A stretch of DNA of 45,943 bases from Cymbomonas tetramitiformis (lineage: Eukaryota; Chlorophyta; Pyramimonadophyceae; Pyramimonadales; Pyramimonadaceae). A program made the translations under genes and the position numbers. Where the stretch lies: assembly GCA_001247695.2 (NCBI GenBank), contig LGRX02033448.1:1-45943 (forward strand). The letters are read 5' to 3'. How positions within the stretch are numbered: position 1 is the first letter of the stretch; the number at the start of each line of letters is the position of its first letter. The notes beneath the pieces are model-generated. The model worked only from the letters and a program-made list of their open reading frames with translations. It ran no database searches and was not told where the DNA came from. Of the stretch, positions 1 to 10,150 are shown piece after piece.

Positions 1-383
1 CTGTATAATCCATCCACCAGAGCAGTGGCTCTAGCCTCGGCATAGCCAGGCGACAGGTGAGAACCTGTATAATCCATCCACCAGAGCAGTGGCTCTAGCC
101 TCGGCATAGCTAGGCGACAGGTGAGAACCTGTATAATCCATCCAGCAGAGCAGTGGCTCTAGCCTCAGCATAGCCAGGCGACAGGTGAGAACCTGTATAA
201 TCCATCCACCAGAGCAGAGGCTCTGCCTTGGCCATGCCAGGCGACAGGTGAGAACCTGTATAATCCATCCACCAGAGCAGTGGCTCTAGCCTCGGCATAG
301 CCAGGCGACAGGTGCGAACCTGGATAATCCATCCAACAGAGCGGTGGCTCTAGCCTCGGCATAGCCAGGCGGCAGTTGGAGAT
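1..383. repeat. 64-bp tandem repeat, six copies
   Basis: Six head-to-tail copies of a 63-64 bp unit start at 1, 65, 129, 193, 256 and 320. Each begins with ctgtataatccatcc and ends with caggtgagaac, and the last copies are more diverged. The array runs off the left edge, so its full length is unknown. Each unit holds a CAG/GTGAGA string that looks like a splice donor. Short open frames across it on the minus strand are by-products of the repeat. Confidence 0.95.
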
Positions 384-783
384 CTGGATAAAAGCTCTGC
401 GCATCCGAGGAGGCGGTAGGGGTTTAAAACCTTTCCTCCGGGCCGGCATCCCGAGAACTGTCAGGTAATTGGCAAACCTATTGTCATCACCTGTAAGTGT
501 ACCGTGTTGGAAGGTTTGAAACCTTGAGCGTGGTAATGGATGTGAGATCTCGAGCCTTGGGGGAGCCTGGTAGTGCAGATGGCAGACCGGTGAGAGGCCG
601 ACCCTTGTGCTTAAGAGGTTGATCTCCTTATTGCGGTGTGTCTTGGGAAGTGTAATGTCATCCCAGACAACAGGCGGCTGAGACCTGTATAATCATCCTG
701 AGCAACAGTAGAAGATCTGTATAAAAACTTTACTGGTCCGACGTGGTCAGCGTGGACGTGACCTTCCCTAAGGGGGGGGGAGT
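384..783. other. intergenic, no gene seen
   Basis: No credible coding region. It contains a relic of the neighbouring 64-bp unit (near 684 and 710), one copy of the gcatcccgagaactg motif near 447 that is amplified at 5821, and a run of about ten G near 771-780. That G-rich purine tract directly precedes the LTR-like repeat at 784 and could be a polypurine tract. Confidence 0.6.
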
Positions 784-1144
784 TGTGCTAGGAGGCAAGC
801 ACAAGAGCAAGAAAAACGGCTAAGTACAAAACGCAAGAGTACTCAGTACGGAGTACAGTAGGACCGATCAGAATGATGTTGATGTGAGGTGCCTAGCCTG
901 TTGTACGGAGTACTCAGTACAGTTGAGTTATGGAGAGAGTTCCTGAATGCATAAGAACTCTAAGTGTAACCAGTTTCGGAGATGAGAACTGAACTGAGAA
1001 TTGTAACATAAAAAGAGCCGTATCCGCTGTATATAGTGTATTGAAAGCATGCACTTAAAAGCAAAAGCATAACTTGAAGGATTTACGAAACCGAAGTCCG
1101 ATAGTTGACCAAACGTAATCATACCTCGTGCGGTCGTTTAATAG
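784..1144. repeat. dispersed LTR-like repeat, copy 1
   Basis: About 360 bp highly similar to 17646-18025, in the same orientation. Both copies start at the same base with tgtgctaggaggcaagcac and are similar up to cggtcgtttaatag. Inside are two near-palindromic blocks built from gtactcagtacggagtac, about 70 bp apart. The TG start and the purine tract just before it suit a plus-oriented 3' LTR, but no CA end and no target duplication could be found. It could instead be another kind of dispersed repeat. Confidence 0.6.
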
Positions 1145-1309
1145 CTAGTAATAGTTAAGCCCGAAAGTGTAAAGAAGAGAAGAAACTGGAGTGGTAGCCT
1201 CCTACAGAATCTGTGCAATCATGGCTATTCAGCCTCCAACATAGCTAACATCAAGGCATGGAATCGGTTGGAACAAGCAGTATCGATAGTTTTTGATTAT
1301 TCCAAATTT

Positions 1310-1475
1310 TCAATTGATTAATAGTAATATCCTAAATTGTCCTATCAATAAATTGTGATAAAAGAAGTCAGCTATCGATTGATTGTGATTTTTACATTAT
1401 ATTATCAATTGATTGCAATTCTAGCAAATGCACATCAATTGATAGTGATTCCTACCGAGGCAATATCAATTGATA
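1310..1475. repeat. left subterminal motif cluster of the hAT-like element
   Basis: At least five copies of a motif with the palindromic core atcaattgat, often followed by tgtgat, lie near 1311, 1376, 1404, 1435 and 1466. hAT elements commonly carry subterminal motif arrays that bind transposase. That role is inferred here. Confidence 0.7.
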
Positions 1476-1712
1476 TGATACCCCAAAATTTCTACCGAGG
1501 CTATATCAACCAAGGCTCGGTATCGTGATTTTTTGAACTTATCAAATAACGATGAATAAGTCAAATTTTATAATCGAACGATAACGATAATTTTTCGAAC
1601 CTATCGACTGAGAACGATAACGATACCTATCGATACCATTCATGATAACCAATTGTGCCCTAATGGGTATCAGATTTTGGGTTTTACCAATCCTATCACA
1701 ACAAACAATATA

Positions 1713-2093
1713 TCATTGTGTTCGTCTATGAATGAGCTGTATGTATGCAAAGTTTCGGCCGGAGAGACCTCGTGCAGCAGCAGCTTGTGTTTCAAGGAGT
1801 TCTTGCTCTTCCTTGAACCGCTGCCGGAATTCGCTGATCAAGGTCTCGAGGCCGGCTAGATTTTCTACCGGCTCCCAAGTGTCGTGTTTCGCATCTGGAA
1901 AGTTCTCCCAGCCAACAAGCCATTGCGCGTTGCCTTTTGCCACCCGCTCTGCCTTAATCTCTCGCACGCTGTAAACGATATCATCACTGCCAGCAGGGTC
2001 GAAAGGGGTTTGCTGCGTCCGTTTGATAGGGCCTTTCCCTTGGGCGACGAGTTTCACATGGTTAGGCTTACTTCCACGTCCACGTTTACCCAT
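1713..2093 (-). CDS. chromodomain protein inside the hAT-like element
   Basis: A 126-residue ORF from ATG at 2093. Residues 40-90 match the chromodomain pattern: Tyr41, then a strand ending in WLVGWENF (residues 58-65), then TWEP at 72-75. Tyr41, Trp61 and Phe64 fall where the aromatic cage that binds methyl-lysine sits in HP1-type chromodomains. The N-terminus is basic (GKRGRG), and a charged helix (about 85-105) follows the domain. The family role is binding methylated histone tails, so a mobile-element protein with it could steer insertion or silencing. The ORF lies fully between the TIRs, on the minus strand. It may be the 5' exon of a longer transposase that has been deleted here, or a captured host exon. 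Domain call is strong; function is inferred. Confidence 0.8.
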   Translation of the reverse strand: MGKRGRGSKPNHVKLVAQGKGPIKRTQQTPFDPAGSDDIVYSVREIKAERVAKGNAQWLVGWENFPDAKHDTWEPVENLAGLETLISEFRQRFKEEQELLETQAAAARGLSGRNFAYIQLIHRRTQ

Positions 2094-2419
2094 CTTGATT
2101 CACACAGGCAGTCGATAGTTCGTCAATAGTCGTGACACTCCGTCACACTGTAAATTGAGGTCCTCGCGGCCAAAAAATTTGATTTTGGAATGCCACCAAA
2201 TCGAGTCGAGAGCCTCCAACACGCCCCCTCCAATCTGAGGATGGGTGTCATTTGCATGTTTATTGGTTCATCTCAAACACACTTCAGCGAACCCAAATTA
2301 GAGACGAATGAAAAGCCTAGAATTCAAGAATGAAGGATCGGTTAGGGAGTTATATACTGCATATCGATATGTGATTGCGTGTCACGCGCAAATATCAATC
2401 GATTCTGATATGTCCCACG

Positions 2420-2565
2420 GTCACGATCAATTGATTGTGATAATGCAAATCGAGAATCGATCGATGGTGATAATTCGGATTCGGCATCAATCGATTGTAA
2501 TTCTCGGAGGTGGGTATCAATTGATTGTAATATTTTGATTGTGTATCAAATAGGCATCAATTGAT
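2420..2565. repeat. right subterminal motif cluster of the hAT-like element
   Basis: Mirror of the left cluster. Copies of atcaattgattgtgat or close variants lie near 2427, 2455, 2487, 2517 and 2547, spaced about 30 bp, just inside the right TIR. They support reading 1252-2623 as one element. Confidence 0.7.
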
Positions 2566-2631
2566 TCTGATATTCTGATATATCGATGGTATCAGAATAT
2601 CAAACAATCGATTCCATGCCTTGGCTAACAT

Positions 2632-5026
2632 AGCTATCCAGCTTATGACCCAAACCGTTGGTAAGCGGCCTTTACACCATATGGCTAAAGATGGCAAGCA
2701 ATCTCTTCGGTCATTCTTGGGCATAGAGCAATCAAGCACAGCCAATACAGGATGGTTTTCCCGAGATTCTCCAAGAGTTACTCATGTTTTCCATGTGTCA
2801 TATGAAAACAATCAATATACCACCCTATGATGGGAGTCATCTCCTTCAGCGAGGGGAAGTGGTTATGCTGTAAAGTTGACCAATCTGATCATCATAAAAG
2901 TGACAGATTTGAGAAAATCGATTGAAACTTGTATTGAAATAAATTCCTTACAATAAGGTATTGCACCTGAAAACAAGGTATTGCACCTAAGGGAATAAAG
3001 GTTTCATCGTCTGAAATAGGAAAAGAGTTTTACATTGACTCTAGTTCCTGAATTCAGAATCGCATAAAAAATATGTTCCATCCTGTGCATATAGAAAATA
3101 CATTAGATTCAGATTCTGAGCATACAAATGGACTTGAATGCACTCGGGTTTGTACTGAGTTGCAATTGTCCAAGGCTTTATTCTGACATCACTATTTATT
3201 TGTGGAATAGCATACAATGGTATAAACCATCCACATATAGATTGACACCATACTTGTGGTTTCATATCATTTTGGCACATAAGACACGCATGCTTCATTA
3301 AGGAATTATGACTCTCTGAAAGCTCATTCTGGAATGTTTAGAAAATTGTTGCCTCGACCATTAGGCCACGAAGTCTTGAGAAAGCCATGGCGGTTCTCGA
3401 ACCCGCAATCTGCAGATGGTTTCCAAGCGTAGTTCATCCTCATTCTGAAAAGTGACAGAAACTTTATAGTCAGCAACAAGTCACAATTCTATCGGATTGA
3501 AATGACACATTCATCATTCATACTTCTTTACCATAACAAGTCTCTGAATAGTGTTTGCCCAAGAATAAAATGGGCACCATTGAGATAAGTGATCATGTAC
3601 TGAACAAGATACACATATCACTAGGCAATGCCATGTTCTAATCATAATGAAATGACAAGCCAGCCATCCATCATCTACGGAAATACAACTCGTAGTAAGT
3701 TGTTGTCATTACAGACACTTCTTAATTGACTCTCCATTAGCTTCGATACCAAAGTTAACTTCGGTACCATCACTGATTTCATTGTTCATTATGACAATCA
3801 TTATCCAGAAACATTGTCTAAGTTGGGCACATTATAGTGACCCTGAACTGACAAAAAAGTGGGCTGCAACCCAAAAACTGCATATTGACATTGGACATTT
3901 GACATCATCTGGCATTAGCCACATTCAAAAACGTCAGGCATATTGCCGGTATGACGTAGAGAGAATCGGTGTTCATATTGACATTGTTACTTCGAAAGCA
4001 TTCGATAAGTAATCTCAGTCTGATTACTGAGACCATTTTCACATAACATAATGATTGAATAGCATTCTCCATCACCATCTGATTGGTTTGATACACCTCT
4101 TTTTAAAAGGGGGAGGAAGGAGTATAGATTCATTCATTCTTCATACAGCTGCTCGCCACATATTGATTTACATCATTGTGATTTTGCTTGGAAGATTAAA
4201 AATCTTATCAAAAGTTCCAGCATCTGTATATTGCAGCCATAAAGTTGATGACACGGTACATCATGCCGATTGAAACATCAAATGAAGTCTTATTTGACTT
4301 ACTTGCACATGAAGTTCATTATGAAGAAATCATAGATGCATATTTCTCCGGCTCTATCATATTATATGAAGGGCACTGACATAGGTGAACGATGGTTTTT
4401 CAAATGTGAATAAGCTATATTGTAAGCTTACGACCATCACTTTGACGTCAACAGCCTGAGATGCTGATCGTCGAAATTCAAGAGTTAAAGGACTCGTTGA
4501 GTCAACCTTGTTAACATGTGTTTTGATTGATGAATTGTTGATCCATGGTTTCTCCCCAAATCTAGAGAAGGTGGCACACAAGTTGTTGCCAATGTCTTAA
4601 GGAAAGCATCTGAGCAAAGGATTGCCAGTTGTGCCATCAGGCATCGAATTCCATAACAGCAAAGCCGAGTGAGTGAGATCCGCCACTCTAGCTATTTGCC
4701 CGTCATTCCTTCCAGGTTCATGACAAGAGACAATTCATCAAAGTCATACACCAATGCATAAGTCACATGCATGGTTGCTCAGTTTGTATCCGAATGCCAT
4801 CCCATCGAGGTTAAGCATCTAGACAGCAACTCTGGCCAAACAAAAGCCTTCCTGTCTTCGGATATCTTGAGCATTCTCATTTCCAGCTCCATTATGGACT
4901 AGGAAGCATCGTGACTGTGCCTCGCCAGGACGCTCATCCTCAAAGCCGCACACTTGAGGCGAGCCTTACGAGATAGTGACCTTTGGCCTGTGGGGCGTCA
5001 ACCCCTTATCAAATCCCGAACACTTG
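2632..5026. other. AT-rich intergenic stretch, no gene recognised
   Basis: About 2.4 kb of AT-rich sequence. Reading frames on both strands are short (under 95 codons), without recognisable domains or credible splice chains. A B-box-like string occurs near 3393 on the minus strand, but no tRNA fold could be built around it. I see no tandem repeat here. It may be old transposon debris. Confidence 0.5.
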
Positions 5027-5574
5027 TTAACCCCTAATCTGCGACGCGATGAGCTATCTCATCAAACACTCAAATCTGAGTTTCTCTGCGACATGTAACT
5101 CAAATTCACTTTTGAAGACAGTTCTGAAAAGCTCTCAGCAAGCCGCATGCAATCGTGCACTTATGATCAACCAAGCTGTCTTGATGCTCTTGATATTCTT
5201 CGAGACGCGCTCCATTTTAACTTGGCCATACTGGGTTACATCTAGGGCACATGTGCAGTACTGTTACAACCCCCCTAATAGTCTAAATAGCCCTAACCAC
5301 ATGTTGGATACTTGGTAAAATTACATCCGGAAGTCTAGGGTCAATATTAGGGCTTAGGTTGTTAACAATGTGCACATACATCAACATTTTTCGGTTGATA
5401 ATCACGCCGCCGGTATCAATTGTCGTGCATTTCAAACCTGCGTATGCGATTCGCCTTGCGAAGACCTTTCCGACACTATTTTCAAAAGTTGAGTTAGGAC
5501 CGTTATGCAAAAGTTATCGTAGATAAACCTAACTTTTCAAAAACCCAAAATTCCTTTCGCAGATTAGGGGTTAA
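5027..5574. mobile_element. piggyBac-like MITE with TTAA target sites
   Basis: Perfect inverted repeats lie at 5026-5043 (gttaacccctaatctgcg) and 5558-5575. Taking TTAA as the target site (5027-5030 and 5571-5574), the element is 5031-5570, 540 bp, with 13-bp TIRs starting CCCCTAATCTGCG. TTAA target duplication and TIRs opening with CCC are typical of piggyBac. No transposase ORF is inside, so it would be non-autonomous. Inner sequence near 5265-5300 and 5340-5367 is also partly inverted, around ccctaa strings. The palindromic GTTAAC at each end means the TTAA could be part of a longer TIR, so the superfamily is less certain than the structure. Confidence 0.65.
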
Positions 5575-5691
5575 CACCTGGATAAATTTATCATGATGCA
5601 ACTTAAGTGGGATTATAAGTTCCACATAATCATATTGTCTACGTATGCTGAAGGCATAACTGCCGCATATGGTCACAATAGGTCGCAGCTT

Positions 5692-6270
5692 CTATAACAA
5701 TGTGGCTTCTGAGTCAAAAGCTGATAGCCGATGACTTTTGCCAATAATTGCCGACCAAATAATAATCGGGCCGTTGAAACATGTACCTAAAGGGTTTTCG
5801 TCGATCGGTCGTTTATATATCAGGGCTGCATCCCAAGAACTGCAGGGCTGCATCCCAAGAACTGCAGGGCTGCATCCAAAAAACTGCAGGGCTGCATCCC
5901 AAGAACTGCAGGGCTGCATCAAAAAAACTGCAGGGCTGCATCCCGAGAACTGCAGGGTTACATCCCTAACATTTTTACCCTGCATTAAATTGATATGACA
6001 GGAGCGGGAATTGATCCTTCCTTGTTGAGGTGTAGTGAGCCTTGTATAAATCATACCCTTACACAGATACGCATATGCGGGTACCAATATCTGTGAAAAA
6101 CTGCTAATGCTACCTTTGCCAAGACCGTGGTTAGTCATCGGAATCTGTGGCCAGTCATCCGAAGCTACTGGAGACATCGACTGAGGTAGACGGAGTTGTG
6201 ATCCTAAGTTATGCCTGACAAACATAACTAAAATAAATTTCACATTAGTACGTGGCGAATCCACTCTCAC
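5692..6270 (-). CDS. hypothetical ORF crossing a 22-bp minisatellite
   Basis: A 192-residue reading frame that I do not recognise. Its middle (about residues 105-150) is a translation of the 22-bp tandem repeat, giving a 22-residue peptide repeat rich in Cys, Ser, Trp and Ala. The N-terminal third and the C-terminal 40 residues are non-repetitive but lack known motifs. Because the 22-bp unit has no stop in this frame, the ORF length is partly an artefact. It could be an exon, a transposon remnant or non-coding. Confidence 0.2.
   Translation of the reverse strand: MRVDSPRTNVKFILVMFVRHNLGSQLRLPQSMSPVASDDWPQIPMTNHGLGKGSISSFSQILVPAYAYLCKGMIYTRLTTPQQGRINSRSCHINLMQGKNVRDVTLQFSGCSPAVFLMQPCSSWDAALQFFGCSPAVLGMQPCSSWDAALIYKRPIDENPLGTCFNGPIIIWSAIIGKSHRLSAFDSEATLL
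5821..5960. repeat. 22-bp tandem repeat, about 6.5 copies
   Basis: The unit is cagggctgcatcccaagaac followed by tg, repeated every 22 bp from 5821; the last partial copy reads cagggttacatccc. Units differ by one to three bases (ccaag, ccaaa, aaaaa, ccgag). Single diverged copies of the same motif occur near 447 and 6778. Confidence 0.95.
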
Positions 6271-6983
6271 TCATCGCGACAGATGTTCGTCAAAGCGTGC
6301 GTACTGGACCAATAATTGAGGAGTTGAGCAGACCGGGTAAAGGATTATAAGTCCAATCCCGTTAAGCAGGGCCACTCCGTTTGCATTAAAACAAGCCCCC
6401 GGTGAAATAACTCCGGAAACATCCAAAGGGCTCCCCATGACCGCCTGTGAACCTCCTTTGATGTCTTCAGGAGGGGAGGAAGGGTTGGGTGCACTAATAT
6501 ATAATAACTGTGGAAACGAACAGCAAACGATCAGTTATATATATAAGGCCGAGAATCGTGCGATTATAAATCGTTAAATCGTGGGATCATCGTTCGCAAA
6601 AGCGACGACGGCTAGCGCAAATAATCCGTAACGTAAATCTCGGATACCTTGAATCGTCACTCTGAAACACGATACGTATGGATCAATCAGTAATCCAGCG
6701 TCAATATGTATCACGAAACGCAATTCATTGAACCTTGAATCGTCACTCTGCAATACGATACGCAATTCAAAGGGGGCTACATCCCAAGAACTGTAAGGCT
6801 AATGCCTAAGGTGAGGGACTAAAGTGGACTCAGTTCCCCCCAATATCCTAAAAACACCATGAGGGACGCCTCAAATCGGTGTAAGAAGACTGGTACCAGC
6901 AGAAGCAACAACAACAAAGACATCAAAGACATATACAAAGGTATGCCCGTTGTGAGGTCACAACTCTTTTAAGAGGGGAGATC
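6271..6983. other. intergenic, minor direct repeats
   Basis: No gene recognised. A 20-bp block, ttgaatcgtcactctgaaac, occurs near 6649 and, nearly identical, near 6733. A lone copy of the catcccaagaactg motif lies near 6780. The end of the stretch (6975-6983) is purine-rich (aagaggggaga) and may belong to the candidate LTR that follows. Confidence 0.45.
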
Positions 6984-7526
6984 TGTCAGGGTTATCGACC
7001 GATGACACATGTGCCATACATGTCATACGTGTCATACCTGTCATACGTGTCATACCATGTCATGTCATGTCGAGTCATGTCATATATTATAATGACAGAC
7101 GGTCGTCAGTACGATCGACTATGACTGTACATGTCATCGAGATGATAAGTCACATCATCTGTCATTTATTCAAGGAAAGACTTGAATGACACCTGTCATC
7201 GAGAGGCCGTAAGTCGGACTCGAAGATGGCGAAGCAAGATACTATCTTGAAGTACCGAACGGTTCGGAGAAGAAATCATCTTCGCTTCTAGCATGTGCGG
7301 AACAAGCATGCGGGTATCATATGGCGAACGCATCATTCGTTCTGCCGATACCAGTCGTTCAACCAATGCCTCGGGTTCACAACCCAATAGCGGTACCATC
7401 TGTGAGATGGGAGGCATTCGGTATAGATGAGCTAGCGTTGTGCTAGAGCAGTATCTTCTGACGAAGTCTGCACTCATCACCCGCTCATAAACTGTGTGCG
7501 TGTTTACTGTTCAATAAACACCAACA
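6984..7526 (+). mobile_element. candidate solo or 3' LTR, plus orientation
   Basis: A purine tract (aagaggggagat, 6971-6982) is followed by a TG start at 6984 (tgtcagggttatcg). A polyadenylation-like AATAAA lies at 7513-7518, shortly before possible CA ends at 7520 and 7526. This order fits polypurine tract then 3' LTR on the plus strand. The first 100 bp are rich in tgtcata repeats. There is no partner LTR and no target duplication in the window, so this remains a weak candidate. Confidence 0.3.
7196..7480 (-). CDS. hypothetical ORF within candidate LTR
   Basis: A 94-codon ORF of ordinary, non-repetitive composition with an ATG at 7480. No family recognised. It begins about 30 bp from the AATAAA of the candidate LTR, but on the opposite strand. 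It may be a gag-like start of a minus-strand element, an exon or chance. Confidence 0.2.
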   Translation of the reverse strand: MMSADFVRRYCSSTTLAHLYRMPPISQMVPLLGCEPEALVERLVSAERMMRSPYDTRMLVPHMLEAKMISSPNRSVLQDSILLRHLRVRLTASR

Positions 7527-7660
7527 CTATCTATTATATCATATATTTCTTAAGGCTAGCGACAGCAGCCGTATCAATATCGAGCCGTTAATCTTTACAC
7601 CTCTACACAACTTTCATGACTACTTGCAATAGAAAATATGCTAGGTGGGACCCTTACCTT

Positions 7661-8040
7661 CAATATGCCGTTGAGATTGCTCGATTCCGTTAACTATAGA
7701 GCGTTTAATCAATCATCTCCGCCACGCGTAGCTTGCGCTATTCTGCGAAAGTACCCTATCAGCCATGCGTTTTAAAGGGCCCTAGAGGCCTCCCATTCGC
7801 AAGCAAGCAAGAAGAAATAAAAGTTAGAGTTCACACCTGTAATATGCCGTCGAGATTGAGCGATTCCGTTAACTATAGAGCGTTTAATCCATCATCTCCG
7901 CCACGCTTAGCGCTTGCGCTAATCTGCGAAAGTACCCTATCAGCCATGCGTTTTAAAGGGCCCTAGAGGCCTCCCATTCGCAAGCGAGCAAGAAGAAATA
8001 ATAGTTAGAGGTCATACCTTGAATATTCCGTCGAGTTTGC
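7661..8040. repeat. 180-bp tandem duplication, about 2.1 copies
   Basis: Units start at 7661, 7840 and 8021 with a shared aatatgccg block. The two full copies share long identical runs such as ttttaaagggccctagaggc and are about 180 bp apart; the third is cut short after about 20 bp. No coding sense. Confidence 0.9.
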
Positions 8041-8141
8041 TCCATTACGTTAACTACACAGCTTGCAATAAATTATCGTATCCTCGTTTTCGGCTGTTGG
8101 TTTAACCTATTTGCGGGGAAAAGAGATAGCGAAAACGGGCA

Positions 8142-8308
8142 TTTGAGCGCTTTTGCCAAGTAATGCCAGAGTTTCTCCGAGCCTCTTCCATCAACTGTAA
8201 CGTCGACCCTCGCGTGTCGCAGGCCGCGTAGCGGCCGCGCTCGTTGAGCGCTTTTGCCAAGTAATGCCAGAGTTTCTCCGGGCCTCTTCCATCAACTGTA
8301 ACGTCGAC
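8142..8308. repeat. 102-bp tandem duplication, host sequence hit by an LTR element
   Basis: Copies start at 8142 and 8244 (ttgagcgcttttgccaag). The first copy continues unbroken through gaccctcgcgtgtcgcagg; the second is interrupted after ccctcg by the LTR element at 8314. The unbroken copy is therefore a natural empty-site reference. Confidence 0.9.
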
Positions 8309-8313
8309 CCTCG

Positions 8314-8556
8314 TGATGGAGGACCTGAAATATATATATCATACATATATATATACGCAGGTTGCACTCCAAGAACAGTCGGGCACTCGCAGAGATACGG
8401 AGACAAAGATGAGATAATAAAATAACTTAGGTGTTTTATTATCGGTCGGAACTGACGGCAGGCGAGATGCAAGTGACACTACACGGCGAGGGGTGACACA
8501 GGAAGAGACAGTCACCCCCATTTTATGGGGGGGCGAAAGTCTGTCTCCCCATGACA
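8314..8556 (-). repeat. 3' LTR of the short LTR element
   Basis: 243 bp. It differs from the 9910 copy by only a few bases (for example gaggacc versus gagaacc and acaaag versus actaag), which suggests recent insertion. It contains the AT-rich run atatatatatcatacatata and a G-rich tract at the other end. Confidence 0.9.
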
Positions 8557-9909
8557 CCACCTCACCCCGAAGGTGTGAGGTGTCACGATGCCAACTTGCC
8601 AGGCCAGGCCTAAGATCCTACGGCAAGCACAAAGGCGAAACCCTAAGGAAACATACATCTCGTGAGACCCAAAGGGGTCTTTTTCAACCCAACTAGTGTG
8701 GCTCAGCCTGCGTTGGTCTCTAGATGCGTGCTCTAGGGGCTTACGCCCATGCATGTGCTGTGGGGATGACTACTCCCACAGGCCAGCCGGCGAATCTAGC
8801 CCCAGCAATCGAGGGTGGACGGCGGCGTAGCTCACGATGGTGAAACGAAGCTGAGCGCCGCCAAGACGTTGTCATCCACGCGATGCGGTGCGACGATGCG
8901 TGGCACCAACAGAGCGAGTGCGGGGACGTGGACACCCCATGGGGGGCGGAGGTGGAAAATGCGGTGTGGCTCCACTCTGCCGCGAGCAAGTGCGAAAGCA
9001 GAGAGGAAAAACGGCGGGATGAGGGCTGCAACACCACTAAACACCACCAGGCAGTGGCCAAGGGGCACGCAAGGTGGAGGGAAGAGTGGAGGATGCTGCG
9101 GGGTGAGGTCGTAGTGGTCAAAGCTCATGTCGACGATGTGGTTGATGGACTCGATTTTGGTGTCTGGTGCATAAGCACCACCAGACACCACCAGATCGTA
9201 GCCAAGGGTAAGTTCTTGTAGTCGAATCACCTGCAGCGCGGAGGCAATTGCAGAAATGCGCGAACGCTGACGATACGAAGCCATGGCCGCTGTAAGCTGG
9301 AAATTCTGGAGCCCAATACTTAGGGTTCCCAAACGAAAACGTAACTTTCGCCAAAAATAACCAAATCGAACGATGAAAAAGTCAAATCGGGGTAGATTTT
9401 GACGAGGAACACGGCGGTGAGGTCAAAAAAGTCGTGCGGTAAGCCAATTTTCCGGCAGCAGAGGTGCTGCTGGCCAGAGCGTTGAAGGCGTAAATGTCGG
9501 TATAAGAGGTTGGAAAAAAAAAACGGTCGTTTCCAGAGCACGAAGCCAAAAGGTGTGCAATAAGAAAACGGCTGAAGATGTCGGAAATAAAAGATGCCGT
9601 GACGTCGGTGCTGCCGCTAGTGCAATACGGTTGTGCGTAGTGCAATACGGCTGATGTCGCCTGTGTTGCTGAAAGCTGATAATTGTGCTAAAAGCGAAGG
9701 CGTAGATGTCGGAAGCAACCGCCGGAAAATCACGTCGGAAGCAGATGTCGGAATTAGATGTCGGAAGATGTCGGTTCCTTAGATGTCGAAAGCGCGTCAC
9801 GGCTGATGTCGGTACTGAAAGGATGTCGGGTAGAATCACAGGGCGTGAAGCGATCTTGTCAACGAGTCAACGAGGTACGTAAAAATAAGCGTGTAAGGGC
9901 ACCATAACC

Positions 9910-10150
9910 TGATGGAGAACCTGAAATATATATATCATACATATATATATACGCAGGTTGCACTCCAAGAACAGTCGGGCACTCGCAGAGATACGGAGAC
10001 TAAGATGAGATAATAAAATAACTTAGGTGTTTTATTATCGGTCGGAACTGACGGCAGGCGAGATGCAAGTGACACTACACGGCGAGGGGTGACACAGGAA
10101 GAGACAGTCACCCCCATTTTATGGGGGGGCGAAAGTCTGTCTCCCCATGA
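9910..10150 (-). repeat. 5' LTR of the short LTR element
   Basis: 241 bp, the partner of 8314-8556. On the minus strand it begins TCATGGGG directly after the target duplication, so the terminal TG is missing. On the plus strand it is followed by cctcgcgtgtcgc, which continues the interrupted host repeat. Confidence 0.9.

Larger units (their letters stand above)
1244..2631. mobile_element. hAT-like DNA transposon, short form, with 8-bp target duplication
   Basis: The element is 1252-2623 (1,372 bp). Its ends are 19-bp terminal inverted repeats: CAAGGCATGGAATCGGTTG on the left and, with one mismatch, the reverse complement on the right (2605-2623). It is flanked by an exact 8-bp direct repeat, gctaacat (1244-1251 and 2624-2631). 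An 8-bp target duplication and TIRs with A at position 2, G at 5 and T at 8 are hallmarks of the hAT superfamily. No transposase catalytic domain is present; the only credible gene is a chromodomain ORF. It is probably an internally deleted, non-autonomous copy. The single TIR mismatch and exact duplication suggest a fairly recent insertion. Confidence 0.85.

Noticed and set aside
3380..3430. tRNA-like T-arm/B-box string on the minus strand
   Set aside because: No matching acceptor, D-arm or anticodon arm could be folded around it.
8741..9839. ORFs of 126-166 codons inside the short LTR element
   Set aside because: They overlap on both strands, have biased composition and no retroviral motif; better explained by base composition.
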